A DNA stretch of 64,000 nt from Sphingopyxis sp. OPL5. GTDB lineage: Bacteria > Pseudomonadota > Alphaproteobacteria > Sphingomonadales > Sphingomonadaceae. The notes under the pieces were generated by a model, which worked only from the letters and a program-made list of their open reading frames with translations, made no database searches and was not told where the DNA came from. The position numbers and the translations under genes are program-made. The stretch lies in the NCBI RefSeq assembly GCF_003797775.2, contig NZ_CP060725.1:1-64000 (forward strand), in the 5' to 3' direction. Shown here piece after piece: positions 44,641-54,861 of this stretch. Numbering within the stretch: the first letter of the stretch is position 1; every line of letters starts with the position of its first letter.

Positions 44641-46998
44641 ATGAACACGCCTTTCTTCGCTCCTTCGTCCAGCGCCAGCCTCGTCGCGATCGCCGCCCTT
44701 CTCGCCATGCCCGCCGCAGCGTTCGCCGAAGAGGGCGAAGCGCCGGGCGGCGATATCGTGGTCACCGCCACGGGCTATGAGCAGAAGATCACCGATGCGC
44801 CGGCCAGCATCACCGTGGTGACCGCGGACGAATTGCGCCAGCGCCCCTATATCACCCTGATCGACGCGGTCCGCGATATCGAGGGCGTCGACGTCGGCGA
44901 AACCTCCGACAAGACCGGCCAGCGCACGATCAGCATCCGCGGCATGGGGTCGGACTATACGCTGATCCTGATCGACGGCCGCCGCCAGAACAACCATGGC
45001 GACATTTATCCCAACAGCTTCGGCGGCAACCAGTTCAACCACATCCCACCGCTCGACACGATCGAGCGGATCGAGGTCATCCGCGGCCCCGCCTCGACGC
45101 TCTATGGCGCCGACGCGCTCGGCGGCGTCATCAACATCATCACCAAGAAGGTGCTCGACCGCTGGACCGGCTCGGCGACCTTTGGCCGCAGCATCCAGGA
45201 AGACACCGACTTCGGCGACGACATGACCTTCGACGCCGCGCTCAGCGGCCCGATCGTTCCCGGCATCATCGGGATGAAATTGCGCGGTTCCTATTACAAG
45301 CGCTACCCGTCGGAGCCCGATTTCGCGCCCGTCGTCGATCCCGCCGGCGTGTCGCACGTCCGCGGCCTCGGCTTCGGCGGCGGCGGCAAGACGGTCAGCA
45401 ACACCAACCGCGCCTATGGCGGCTCGCTGACCTTCACCCCCTCGCCCGATCACAGTTTCATCTTCGACATCGACTATTCGAAACAGGTCTATGACAACAC
45501 GCCGATCGTCGATCCCGACACCGGGGTGATCACCTATCCGCTCGGCACCCTCGACGGCATCGAGAGCATCTGGCGCGCCACCGGCGGCGTCGTCCAGCCG
45601 CGCGTCGGCTATACCCAGGAACAGGTGTTCGACCGCCTGTCATGGGCCGGCACCTATAATGGCGACTTCGGCTTCGCGCGTGCCTTCCTGTCGTTCGCCT
45701 ATATCGAGACGAACAACAAGGGCCGCACCATGCCCTTCTCGGTCGCCGAACGGCTGCTGTTGCAACAGATGTTCAGCGGCACCGGTCCCTATGCGGGCAT
45801 GCCCACCGCCGAACGCCGCGCGCTCGCCGAACGCACCTTTCTGCCGCGCCCGATCCGCACCCTCGAAAGCGCGCAATATACCGTCGACGGCCGCATCGAC
45901 ATCCCGGTCGAAAATCTCGCCGGGCGGCATAATTTCGTGATTGGCGGCCAATATATCGACGGCACGCTCGACGACGGCGTCTTCGGGCTCGAAGCTGCCG
46001 TCGGCGGGGTCGAGGCGGTGCAGGACCACCGCATCTGGTCGCTGTTCGCCGAGGACAATTGGACCCCCTTCGAAGGCTTCAGCATCACCGGCGGCGTCCG
46101 CTACGACAATCACAATCTGTTCGGCGGCCGCTTCAGCCCGCGCCTCTACGCCAATTACACGATCAGCCCGACGCTGACGGTCAAGGGCGGGGTGAGCACC
46201 GGCTACAAGACTCCCAAAACCACCGACCTTTACGACGGCATCCGCGGTTTCGGCGGCCAGGGCACCAGCCCCTTCATCGGCAACCCCGACCTCAAGCCCG
46301 AAACCAGCGTCAACAGCGAGATCGCGCTCTACTGGAACCCGTCGGCGGCGAGCGGCCTCAACGTCACGCTGTTCCACAACAAGTTCAAGGACAAGATCGA
46401 CACGACGATCGTCGAGCCGTGCGCGCTCACCAATTTCGTGCGTCCCTGCGCCAATCTCGGCGATTATTGGGAAGTGCTCGGACTCGGCCGGACGATCAGC
46501 ATTCCGTTCAACGTCGACAAGGCGCGGATCAAGGGCGCCGAGGTCGCGGGCCGCTATGAAATCTTCGCCGGCCTGTCGATCCGCGCCAACTACACCTACA
46601 CCGACAGCAAGCAGCAGACCGGGGCATCGGCGGGCCAGCCGCTGACCCAGTCGGCGAAGCATATGGCCAATGCGACACTCGACTGGCAGCCGCTCGACGG
46701 CCTGTCGGCGCAGCTGTCGACCGAGCATCGCTCGCGCCGCTATCGCGGCGTCGCGACCAACGGCGATCATCTCTATTACAGCAGCTACACCGTGCTGAAC
46801 TTCGGCGCGCAATATCGCCTGAACGATCATCTGACGATCAGCGGCCGGGTCAACAACCTGCTCGACCGCGACTTCCGCGCCTATGACGTCGATTTCGGCG
46901 ATCCGGTCGGCGGCGCCTACACCCCGACCTACATCGATCACTATAACAACAAGGACAAGGCGCGCAGCTATTGGGTCAGCGTCAACGCGCGCTTCTGA
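44641..46998 (+). CDS. TonB-dependent receptor, CirA-like (catecholate siderophore)
   Basis: The 785-residue outer-membrane receptor has a signal peptide (VAIAALLAMPAAAFA), a TonB box region (DIVVTATGYEQ), a plug (TITVVTADELRQRP, DYTLILIDGRRQN, IERIEVIRGPASTLYGADAL) and a 22-strand barrel ending in aromatic RF. Its plug resembles E. coli CirA (ISIRGMGSDYTLILIDG, GGVINIITKKVL). CirA imports catecholate iron complexes. The Fur box just before the gene supports iron control. Confidence 0.93.
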   Translation: MNTPFFAPSSSASLVAIAALLAMPAAAFAEEGEAPGGDIVVTATGYEQKITDAPASITVVTADELRQRPYITLIDAVRDIEGVDVGETSDKTGQRTISIRGMGSDYTLILIDGRRQNNHGDIYPNSFGGNQFNHIPPLDTIERIEVIRGPASTLYGADALGGVINIITKKVLDRWTGSATFGRSIQEDTDFGDDMTFDAALSGPIVPGIIGMKLRGSYYKRYPSEPDFAPVVDPAGVSHVRGLGFGGGGKTVSNTNRAYGGSLTFTPSPDHSFIFDIDYSKQVYDNTPIVDPDTGVITYPLGTLDGIESIWRATGGVVQPRVGYTQEQVFDRLSWAGTYNGDFGFARAFLSFAYIETNNKGRTMPFSVAERLLLQQMFSGTGPYAGMPTAERRALAERTFLPRPIRTLESAQYTVDGRIDIPVENLAGRHNFVIGGQYIDGTLDDGVFGLEAAVGGVEAVQDHRIWSLFAEDNWTPFEGFSITGGVRYDNHNLFGGRFSPRLYANYTISPTLTVKGGVSTGYKTPKTTDLYDGIRGFGGQGTSPFIGNPDLKPETSVNSEIALYWNPSAASGLNVTLFHNKFKDKIDTTIVEPCALTNFVRPCANLGDYWEVLGLGRTISIPFNVDKARIKGAEVAGRYEIFAGLSIRANYTYTDSKQQTGASAGQPLTQSAKHMANATLDWQPLDGLSAQLSTEHRSRRYRGVATNGDHLYYSSYTVLNFGAQYRLNDHLTISGRVNNLLDRDFRAYDVDFGDPVGGAYTPTYIDHYNNKDKARSYWVSVNARF

Positions 46999-47012
46999 CC
47001 CGTTCGCCGCGG

Positions 47013-47078
47013 CGGCGAAGGCCGACTGTCGACGCGGCGAAAGCCGATTGCCACCCCGGCGAAAGCCGATTGCCGGAC
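47013..47078. repeat. Three 22-bp tandem repeats after the receptor gene
   Basis: Units begin at 47013, 47035 and 47057, each starting cggcgaa(a/g)gccga(c/t)tg. The last two share 17 of the first 18 bases or more. The array sits in the 125-bp gap between the TonB receptor stop and the MFS gene. A hairpin (ttcgccgc/gcggcgaa) at 47003-47019 overlaps the first unit. Confidence 0.85.
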
Positions 47079-47124
47079 TCGCGCTCGTGTGAAATGAAGC
47101 CCCTTCGGGAGAGGGAGCCCTTCA

Positions 47125-48711
47125 TTGAGCGAAACCATCAGCACGACCGGCGGCGACCGGCGCCTCTGGGCCTTTGTCCTCGGCGTCGCCGCCGTCACCA
47201 TCGGCGTCCTTCTCCACCTGCCGATGTTCTGGATGGGCCGCGACATGGGGTTCCGCATGGTCGGCATGCCGATGGACAGCGGCATGATCGCGGGCATGTA
47301 TCTGATCGTCGCCGGGATCGCCGTCGCCGCCTATGGCCTGTTGCCGCGAAACCTGTCGCAACAGATCGCGGCGTCGAGCCGGATCGCGGTCTCGGCGCCC
47401 GAGGACGCGCCGCTGTCGTGGGCGCATTGGCGGCTGATGGGGGTGCTCGTCATCGCGCTCGTCATCGACATCATGAAACCCGCCAGCCTAGGCTTCACCA
47501 TTCCCGGAATGATCGACGAATATGGCGTGCCACGCGCGACGGTGTCGCTGGTGCCGTTCGTCGCGCTGGTCGGCACCGTGCTCGGCTCGTTCGTCTGGGG
47601 CTGGGTCGCCGACATCTATGGCCGCAAGGCGTCGATCTTGCTGTCGGCAGTGATGTTCGTCGGCACCTCGATCTGCGGCGCGATGCCCTCGCTCGCGTGG
47701 AATATCGGCATGTGTTTCATGATGGGCGCTGCGGCGGGCGGCATGCTGCCCGTCACCTATGCGCTGCTCGCCGAAATGATGCCGAGCCGCCATCGCGGCT
47801 GGAGCCTCGTCCTCGTCGGCGGATTGGGCGCGGTCGGCGGCTATGCCGCGGCCAGCCTGATCGCCGCCTGGCTCGAACCGATCTACAGCTGGCGCATCCT
47901 GTGGCTCGCCAACCTGCCGAGCGGGTTGATGCTCGTGGTCCTCGGCACCTTCATCCCCGAATCGGCAAAGTTCCTGATGGCGCGCGGCCGCCGCGCCGAG
48001 GCGCAAAAGGTGATGACGCAATTCGGGTCGACGATGCATCGTATCGTCCCCGACGAGCCCGCCGCGCCGCGCGGGCCGACCTCGGCGCCGATCGGCCGCG
48101 CCTTTGTCGGCAAGCTCGCGGCGCTCAGCCTGACCGCGATCGGCTGGGGCCTCGTCAATTTCGGGCTGCTGCTGTGGCTCCCCGTCGAACTGATCGCGCG
48201 CGGCTACAGCATGGAGGTGTCGAGCCGGCTGCTCGCCGCCTCGGCGCTGATCGCGCTGCCGACCGTCTTCCTCGTCGCATGGATCTACAGCGCGTGGAGC
48301 GCGAAGAAATCGCTGCTCGCCGCGATCGCCGTCTCGCTGCTCGGCCTCGCCGGGGTGTTGTGGCTGGCGCTCAGCGACCATGCCTCGCCCGTGCTTCCCG
48401 TCGCGCTGCTGATCATCGGCAGCAACGGCATCATCGCGATGCTGCTGCCCTATGCCGCCGAAAGCTTCCCGCTGCGCATCCGTGGCCGCACCACGGGCTG
48501 GGTCGCGGCGTGCAGCAAGGCGGGCGGCGTGCTGGCACAGGCGCTCGCGATCCTCGCGATCGTGCCCACCCTCGCCGCCAGCGCGCTGATGATCGCGGTG
48601 CCGATGGCGCTGTCGCTCCTGCTGGTCTGGCGCTTCGGCCGCGAGACGCGCGGCGCCGACCTGCGCGACCTCGACCCCGAGGGGCATGTCTTCGACAAAT
48701 CGGGGTTTTAG
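47125..48711 (+). CDS. MFS transporter
   Basis: The 528-residue protein has about 12-14 membrane helices and the MFS loop motif GWVADIYGRKASIL between helices 2 and 3 of the core, with the second-half PLRIRGRTTGWV. The first 110 residues hold an extra pair of helices before the core. The TTG start at 47125 has GGGAG upstream. The place after a Fur-controlled siderophore receptor suggests transport of the imported siderophore or its products across the inner membrane, which is inference. Confidence 0.88.
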   Translation: MSETISTTGGDRRLWAFVLGVAAVTIGVLLHLPMFWMGRDMGFRMVGMPMDSGMIAGMYLIVAGIAVAAYGLLPRNLSQQIAASSRIAVSAPEDAPLSWAHWRLMGVLVIALVIDIMKPASLGFTIPGMIDEYGVPRATVSLVPFVALVGTVLGSFVWGWVADIYGRKASILLSAVMFVGTSICGAMPSLAWNIGMCFMMGAAAGGMLPVTYALLAEMMPSRHRGWSLVLVGGLGAVGGYAAASLIAAWLEPIYSWRILWLANLPSGLMLVVLGTFIPESAKFLMARGRRAEAQKVMTQFGSTMHRIVPDEPAAPRGPTSAPIGRAFVGKLAALSLTAIGWGLVNFGLLLWLPVELIARGYSMEVSSRLLAASALIALPTVFLVAWIYSAWSAKKSLLAAIAVSLLGLAGVLWLALSDHASPVLPVALLIIGSNGIIAMLLPYAAESFPLRIRGRTTGWVAACSKAGGVLAQALAILAIVPTLAASALMIAVPMALSLLLVWRFGRETRGADLRDLDPEGHVFDKSGF

Positions 48712-48718
48712 CGGCGCC

Positions 48719-49999
48719 TCAGGACAGGATCGCACCGACGACGCGGTGGCGCACGGCATCCCATTCGTCGAAGCGCCAGAACCCGGGGCTGTCGCGCCCG
48801 ACGACATGCGGCGCGCGCCCCGACGGGGCAAAGCTGCGATCGGCGGGTTCGACCTCGGTCAGCGTGTCGCAATCGAAGAATATCCGCACGATCATCGCCT
48901 CGCCGCTCGCGCCGCCGCTGCCCATGACGATGCCGAGGTGCCCGTCGGACACCCGCACCAGCGTGCCGACCGGCCAGATGCCCAGGCTGTCGGCGAAACG
49001 ATCGAGCAGGTCCGGGTCGAAATGCCCGGTCCAGCCCCGCATCGCGGTCAGCGCCTCGCACGGCGTCCACGCCGCCTTGTACGGCCGGTCCGACGTCACC
49101 GCGTCGTAAACGTCGCAGATCGCCCCCATCCGCGCGTGGAGCGACAGCGCGTCGCCGCCCAGCCGGTCGGGATAGCCGGTGCCGTCGATCTTCTCATGAT
49201 GGTGCAGCGCGACCTCCAGTGCCGCCGCCGGGATATCCGCCGACTGCGCCAGCAGCGCGTGTCCGGCGACCGGATGATGCTCGACCATCGCGCGCTCGCG
49301 GGCGTCGAGCGAGCCGGGCTTGAGCAGCACAGCGTCCGAAATCGCGACCTTGCCGACATCGTGGAGCAGCCCCGCGACCCCCAGCTGCTGCACCTCCTCC
49401 TCGTCGAGTTTCAGGTGGCGCGCAAAATTGATCATCAGCGCGCACACCGCGACCGAGTGGAGATAGGTATATTCATCCTTCTGCTTGAGCCGCACGAGGC
49501 CCAGCAGCGCGCGCGAATGGCGCTCGATCGAATCGCCGATCGAGCGCGCCAGCGGCGCCAGCTTCGCGACCTCGACCGCGCGCCCCAGCCGCGCGCTCTC
49601 GAACATGTCGACGACCGCCTGCTTCGACTTGCCGATCACCCGCTCGGCGCGGCGCCGTTCCTGCGCATAGCTGGCGGGGCGCGTCTGGCGGATGTGCTGC
49701 GATGCTGCCGCGATCGCCCGCGCCGCTGGCCAGACGCTGCGCCGCTCGGGACCGAGCAGCGGAATGTCACGCACGCGCCGCTCGGGAAGCGCGGCATCGG
49801 GCGTGCCGTCCGCCGCCATGCGGCTCCGGCTGCGATCGATCACCAGCGCATCGACCCCCGACGCCCGGATCCGCTCGAGCTGTTCGGCGGTCTCGACCAG
49901 AAACCGGCTGCGCCAGAAGGGGTGATCGATCCACCGCCCTTCAAAGGCGTGGATGAACATCCCGATCTGGACTTCCCCCGGATTGACGCGAAACAACAT
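48719..49999 (-). CDS. HD-GYP domain protein with DUF3391 N-terminus
   Basis: The 426-residue protein has a DUF3391-type N-terminal region (VNPGEVQIGMFIHAFEGRW) and an HD-GYP domain (about 165-335): HSVAVCALMINFAR, GLLHDVGKVAISD with the HD pair, HHPVAGHALL and HHHEKIDGTGYPDRL with GYP. HD-GYP proteins degrade cyclic di-GMP and so affect motility or biofilm. The start at 49999 begins the DUF3391 part. It is divergent from the membrane-ATPase operon, with 250 bp of AT-richer DNA between them. Confidence 0.93.
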   Translation of the reverse strand: MLFRVNPGEVQIGMFIHAFEGRWIDHPFWRSRFLVETAEQLERIRASGVDALVIDRSRSRMAADGTPDAALPERRVRDIPLLGPERRSVWPAARAIAAASQHIRQTRPASYAQERRRAERVIGKSKQAVVDMFESARLGRAVEVAKLAPLARSIGDSIERHSRALLGLVRLKQKDEYTYLHSVAVCALMINFARHLKLDEEEVQQLGVAGLLHDVGKVAISDAVLLKPGSLDARERAMVEHHPVAGHALLAQSADIPAAALEVALHHHEKIDGTGYPDRLGGDALSLHARMGAICDVYDAVTSDRPYKAAWTPCEALTAMRGWTGHFDPDLLDRFADSLGIWPVGTLVRVSDGHLGIVMGSGGASGEAMIVRIFFDCDTLTEVEPADRSFAPSGRAPHVVGRDSPGFWRFDEWDAVRHRVVGAILS

Positions 50000-50249
50000 G
50001 CGATCGCTGGTCCTTGATACGCGCGACCGAAGGCCGCCTACGGCATTTACGACGAACAAAACGCTGATTTAAAATCATTTCGTCGCAAATATCGTCAACG
50101 ACTTGCCAGAAACGCGCCAGACACGACCATCGGCGTCCGCGAAGCCCATGCGCCTTCATCTGGCGTCTAATTGCGCAGCGACAAATATTGGCGCTTTGCG
50201 AGCGGGATTTCCAAGCTACAACTGGATCGAATGGCCTGAGGGGGTAATA

Positions 50250-50987
50250 ATGGCTGCGGAATTTCCGAATCACAAGCTCAGCATGACGCGACTTTCGTGG
50301 GCCTGCCTTGTGTTTTTTGTGGTCTATGTCGGCATCCATTTCATCCTCAACGTAACGGCGCAAGGCACAGCCCCGCCGCCGTCCTTCTGCGCTCTTCTGG
50401 AACAATATGCTTCGATCATCTTCAGCAAGAAGATGATGGTCAATCTTGCCGGTCCCATTACCATCAGCATATGCTCTTCCCTGCTGCTCTTTTCTTTCGG
50501 AACCTTTCTGATCCACGGGATCGAGCATATCTCCGTTTCCGAACCAAGCGCGTTCATCCGGGCTTTCATGATTTTCATTTACGGGCAGGTCGCGGTCCAG
50601 ATAACCGGTCATATGGAGATATATATTCTGAACAGCAGTAGCGACCTGTCGGGAATACCTTGGTATGGCTATCTGGCGGTTGCGCCTTCCTACCCGATCG
50701 CCTTTTTCTTTCTCTTTCTTCTCGAAAATTACTCGGCACGCGTGTTTAGCGCGCTGAAGCATCAGCTTCCCGCTTCCGAACTGCCCCACGCCTCCAACGC
50801 CCGGCATTTCGCGTTGATCACGGTGATCTCCATCGCGATCCTGGTCCTCAAACCACTGGTATTGCTGGTCAGCGGGACGGAATCGAAATTCGGCGTCACG
50901 CTCGTCACGCTGTTATTGGAACTGGCACTCGTTGTTTACGTCGTCGGCCGGGCCGCGGCACAATCCCATCGAAAGGCTGCGGCATGA
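50250..50987 (+). CDS. Membrane protein of unknown function, first gene of ATPase operon
   Basis: The 245-residue protein has about six hydrophobic helices (LSWACLVFFVVYVGIHFIL, ISICSSLLLFSFGTFLI, AFFFLFLLEN and two near the C-terminus), with short charged loops. I recognise no family. The ATG at 50250 follows GAGGGGGTA and gives a start before helix 1. Its codons are less GC-rich than those of neighbouring genes. The stop overlaps the ATPase start (ATGA), so the two products are probably made in a fixed ratio. Confidence 0.8.
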   Translation: MAAEFPNHKLSMTRLSWACLVFFVVYVGIHFILNVTAQGTAPPPSFCALLEQYASIIFSKKMMVNLAGPITISICSSLLLFSFGTFLIHGIEHISVSEPSAFIRAFMIFIYGQVAVQITGHMEIYILNSSSDLSGIPWYGYLAVAPSYPIAFFFLFLLENYSARVFSALKHQLPASELPHASNARHFALITVISIAILVLKPLVLLVSGTESKFGVTLVTLLLELALVVYVVGRAAAQSHRKAAA

Positions 50988-52528
50988 AAATCATGTCCTT
51001 GACGCCCCAGTCGGGGCCGTTCGAAACCCAAAGCTTTGCCTTTTGCCCTGGAATCAACGTCATTCGCGGACAAAATGGTATCGGCAAGACCATGATCCTC
51101 GAATATGCGTCTCTGCTCGGCCATTTGTCGGCGCTTGAGATCAAATCTCCGCTCGATGCCGGAGACCTGTTGATGCAGGTCAAGCTGTCCGCAAAGGATG
51201 TTGAGTTTCTCGACGGCCTCGATCGATTGACGGATCGGGGTGAGGCCGCTTCGGCCTTCCACGACGCGCTGGCTTCGATTTCGGCGAACCTGCCCGGCCT
51301 CAAGCTGGCGTGGAAGGCGATCAAGGACAGCAAAGCATCGACCGGCCCGTTCGAAATCCGTTTCACCTTTTCGAACCGCGAGCACGGTGTACTCAAGGAA
51401 ATGTTGGCGGACGAAGCCAGGCTGAATGCCGGCGTATCGCTTTCGGGTGACGCCAACCAATTACTCGTCCTGCGCGCACTCAACCTCTGGTCGCGTCCGC
51501 GCGCGCACGACAAGGGCTATCTGCCGACGCCGCGATTCATTCAGGACAATGGTCGATCGCCGGATTGGGCAAGCCCGGCGACATCTTTTTACGTCAATAC
51601 CGACATGTACGACTTCGGAATCGGCCTCGACATCCGCGAAAGCCCCAAGGATCTGAAGAAGAACATGACCGAGGTGTTTCTCGAACGCCTCCAACTCGTT
51701 CAATGCGAGCCGTCAAAAATCTCTATCAAACGGCGAGTTGCCGCGGCCTACACGATCAACGAAGGACGGCCGTTGCTGTGCGATATGGCGCTGAAGTCGG
51801 AATATGATACGACGGGGGAGGTCAAACGGATCGGCGCCTGGTCGCGGGTGTTTCGCGATCCTAATGGCATTGCCGGGTCGGAGCGCGAAGATCAGGGGGG
51901 CCGGGGATATAAGTCCGGGAAGGTGTTTCGCCGTTCGGACACGGCCGCCAGCGGCGGCGACATCGATCATGACTTCCGTTGGGCCTTCCATATCGGCGAC
52001 AGGCAGGATGTTGCCGAATTCGTCAGTTCGGGAGAAAATCAGGCACTCTTCATCCTGTCGGTTCTTCATGGCCTCGCCAAGCAGGGTTCCTGCATGATCT
52101 TCGACGAACCCGAACTGCACCTGACCTTCGGTGCCGGCACCTCGCTGATGGACGAAATATTCGATCATGCGAACCGGGCGCAGGCGCAAGCGATCATCGT
52201 GACCCACCTTCCCCATCTCCACCGCGATCGCGTCGAAGATGGACTGGAAACCGGCTTCGATGACGAAGCAGCCTTCGATTATGACAAGGTGCACATGATC
52301 TTCCTCCGCCGGGGCGGCGATCTGATCATTCACGCGGGCCTTGACGCTGTGAACGAAGCGGCGCGCTCCTCCCATTATGATGTGATGCGACTGGTCAGCG
52401 GACTGAGGCTCCGCGAGCCGGTACCCTCGCTCCCGAAATGGCTCGAGAATTGGCTTAGGATCATGACGGTGCCCGCGCTACGCCGCCTCTCCATCCCGGC
52501 GGCGAAGGAGGATGCAACCAGACCTTGA
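50984..52528 (+). CDS. SMC/ABC-type AAA ATPase (OLD-like ATPase without Toprim domain)
   Basis: The 514-residue protein has the split ABC/SMC ATPase: Walker A RGQNGIGKTM near residue 30, the signature SSGENQALF near 347, Walker B CMIFDEPELHL near 372 with the catalytic Glu, and the switch His in IIVTHLPHL near 405. Between them lie about 300 residues that may form an insertion or coiled-coil arm. This arrangement is like OLD and RecF-type ATPases, but there is no C-terminal Toprim nuclease; the last 90 residues match nothing I know. It is coupled to a membrane protein on each side (4-nt overlaps), suggesting a membrane-linked complex. Confidence 0.9.
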   Translation: MKIMSLTPQSGPFETQSFAFCPGINVIRGQNGIGKTMILEYASLLGHLSALEIKSPLDAGDLLMQVKLSAKDVEFLDGLDRLTDRGEAASAFHDALASISANLPGLKLAWKAIKDSKASTGPFEIRFTFSNREHGVLKEMLADEARLNAGVSLSGDANQLLVLRALNLWSRPRAHDKGYLPTPRFIQDNGRSPDWASPATSFYVNTDMYDFGIGLDIRESPKDLKKNMTEVFLERLQLVQCEPSKISIKRRVAAAYTINEGRPLLCDMALKSEYDTTGEVKRIGAWSRVFRDPNGIAGSEREDQGGRGYKSGKVFRRSDTAASGGDIDHDFRWAFHIGDRQDVAEFVSSGENQALFILSVLHGLAKQGSCMIFDEPELHLTFGAGTSLMDEIFDHANRAQAQAIIVTHLPHLHRDRVEDGLETGFDDEAAFDYDKVHMIFLRRGGDLIIHAGLDAVNEAARSSHYDVMRLVSGLRLREPVPSLPKWLENWLRIMTVPALRRLSIPAAKEDATRP

Positions 52529-53312
52529 ACGAGATCGCGCCGGCTTTTTCCTATCTGATGGCATCCGGCCTGCTCGGTGCAGGCATTGCGGTCGATGTCG
52601 CGATGGCGACGCTTGCCATGGGGCGCTGGCTGATCGATCGCGACAATGCGCGCTATTGGGTGCGCGCGGTGACGGCGACCCACATCGTCTTTCCCATGAT
52701 CGGCTATTATGGCTTCGCATGGGCATATCATGACCTCCCTGCGGTCCGCGCGGTCCTGGGGGTATTGGCACTGCTTCTGGTGGCATGGTTTCTCTTCGGA
52801 CAGTTCCGGTCGTGGATAAACGCGGACCATGCGGCGGCGGCCGATCAGACAATCAGCTTTGTCGCCATACTCGCCGTATCCTGGGACGCACTGTGGTCGG
52901 GGCCTGCCAAATCCGCCCAGGCGATCGCCTGGTCGACCGAAGCGATCCTCTTCTCCTTCGTTATCGCCGGTGCCGTCGTCGGCGCTGTCGCGATCGCGGC
53001 GACGCGCTTTGCGGCACATCTCTATCCCAGCCTGGTCGACGAGGCGACACGCAAGCGACAAGCGCGCCGGGACTTCGTCGCGCTATGGATCGAATTTTCG
53101 GTCATCGCCTATTTCGGCGTGCTCGCCTTCGCCCGTTATGTCGCGCTCTCGCCGATAACATGGCCGATATTGCTCGCGATCGTCGCTGCGGCGAGCTTGC
53201 TTTTGTTCCTGCCCTTTCGCGACAGGATTCTCCGCGTCCGAAGTCTGATCTATCAGCCGCACCTCGGCGAGGATCCGGGTGGGCGACGCATCGACCAACC
53301 GGACATTCCCCT

Positions 53313-53316
<4 letters not shown>
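52525..53316 (+). CDS. MntP-like (LysE superfamily) membrane protein, third gene of ATPase operon
   Basis: The 263-residue protein has about eight helices. The first six form two similar halves, each with an acidic motif near the start (GAGIAVDVAMATLAMGR and ILAVSWDALWSG), as in the MntP manganese exporters. The resemblance is distant, and two extra helices follow (LWIEFSVIAYFGVLAFA, ITWPILLAIVAAASLLLFL). The start is a TTG that overlaps the ATPase stop (TTGA). A metal or small-solute transport role is a guess. It ends with a 4-nt convergent overlap with the regulator gene. Confidence 0.75.
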
Positions 53317-54701
<1,385 letters not shown>

Positions 54702-54861
54702 GAATGTAACTTTCTTTACTGATTTACACGCACACTACCACCAAACCGCCATATTTCACAAAACTTATTGACAAAGCTTTTCACTTTTGGCGCCCGTGGC
54801 GGCACATCTTGCCCATCACCCGGCCGCTCTCCCCGACTGGCCGCACCGAAAGGACGATATC
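54702..54861. promoter_or_regulatory. Shared regulator-aceA promoter region
   Basis: This 160-bp gap between divergent genes is AT-richer than its surroundings. TTGACA at 54768-54773 could be a -35 element for aceA, with no convincing -10. The nearby CACAAAACTTATTGACAAAG stretch is a possible operator for the divergent regulator, but I cannot identify a clear dyad. Confidence 0.4.

Noticed and set aside
47013..47078. CRISPR-like look of short repeats
   Set aside because: Direct tandem repeats of 22 bp with no spacers and only three units; no cas gene nearby.
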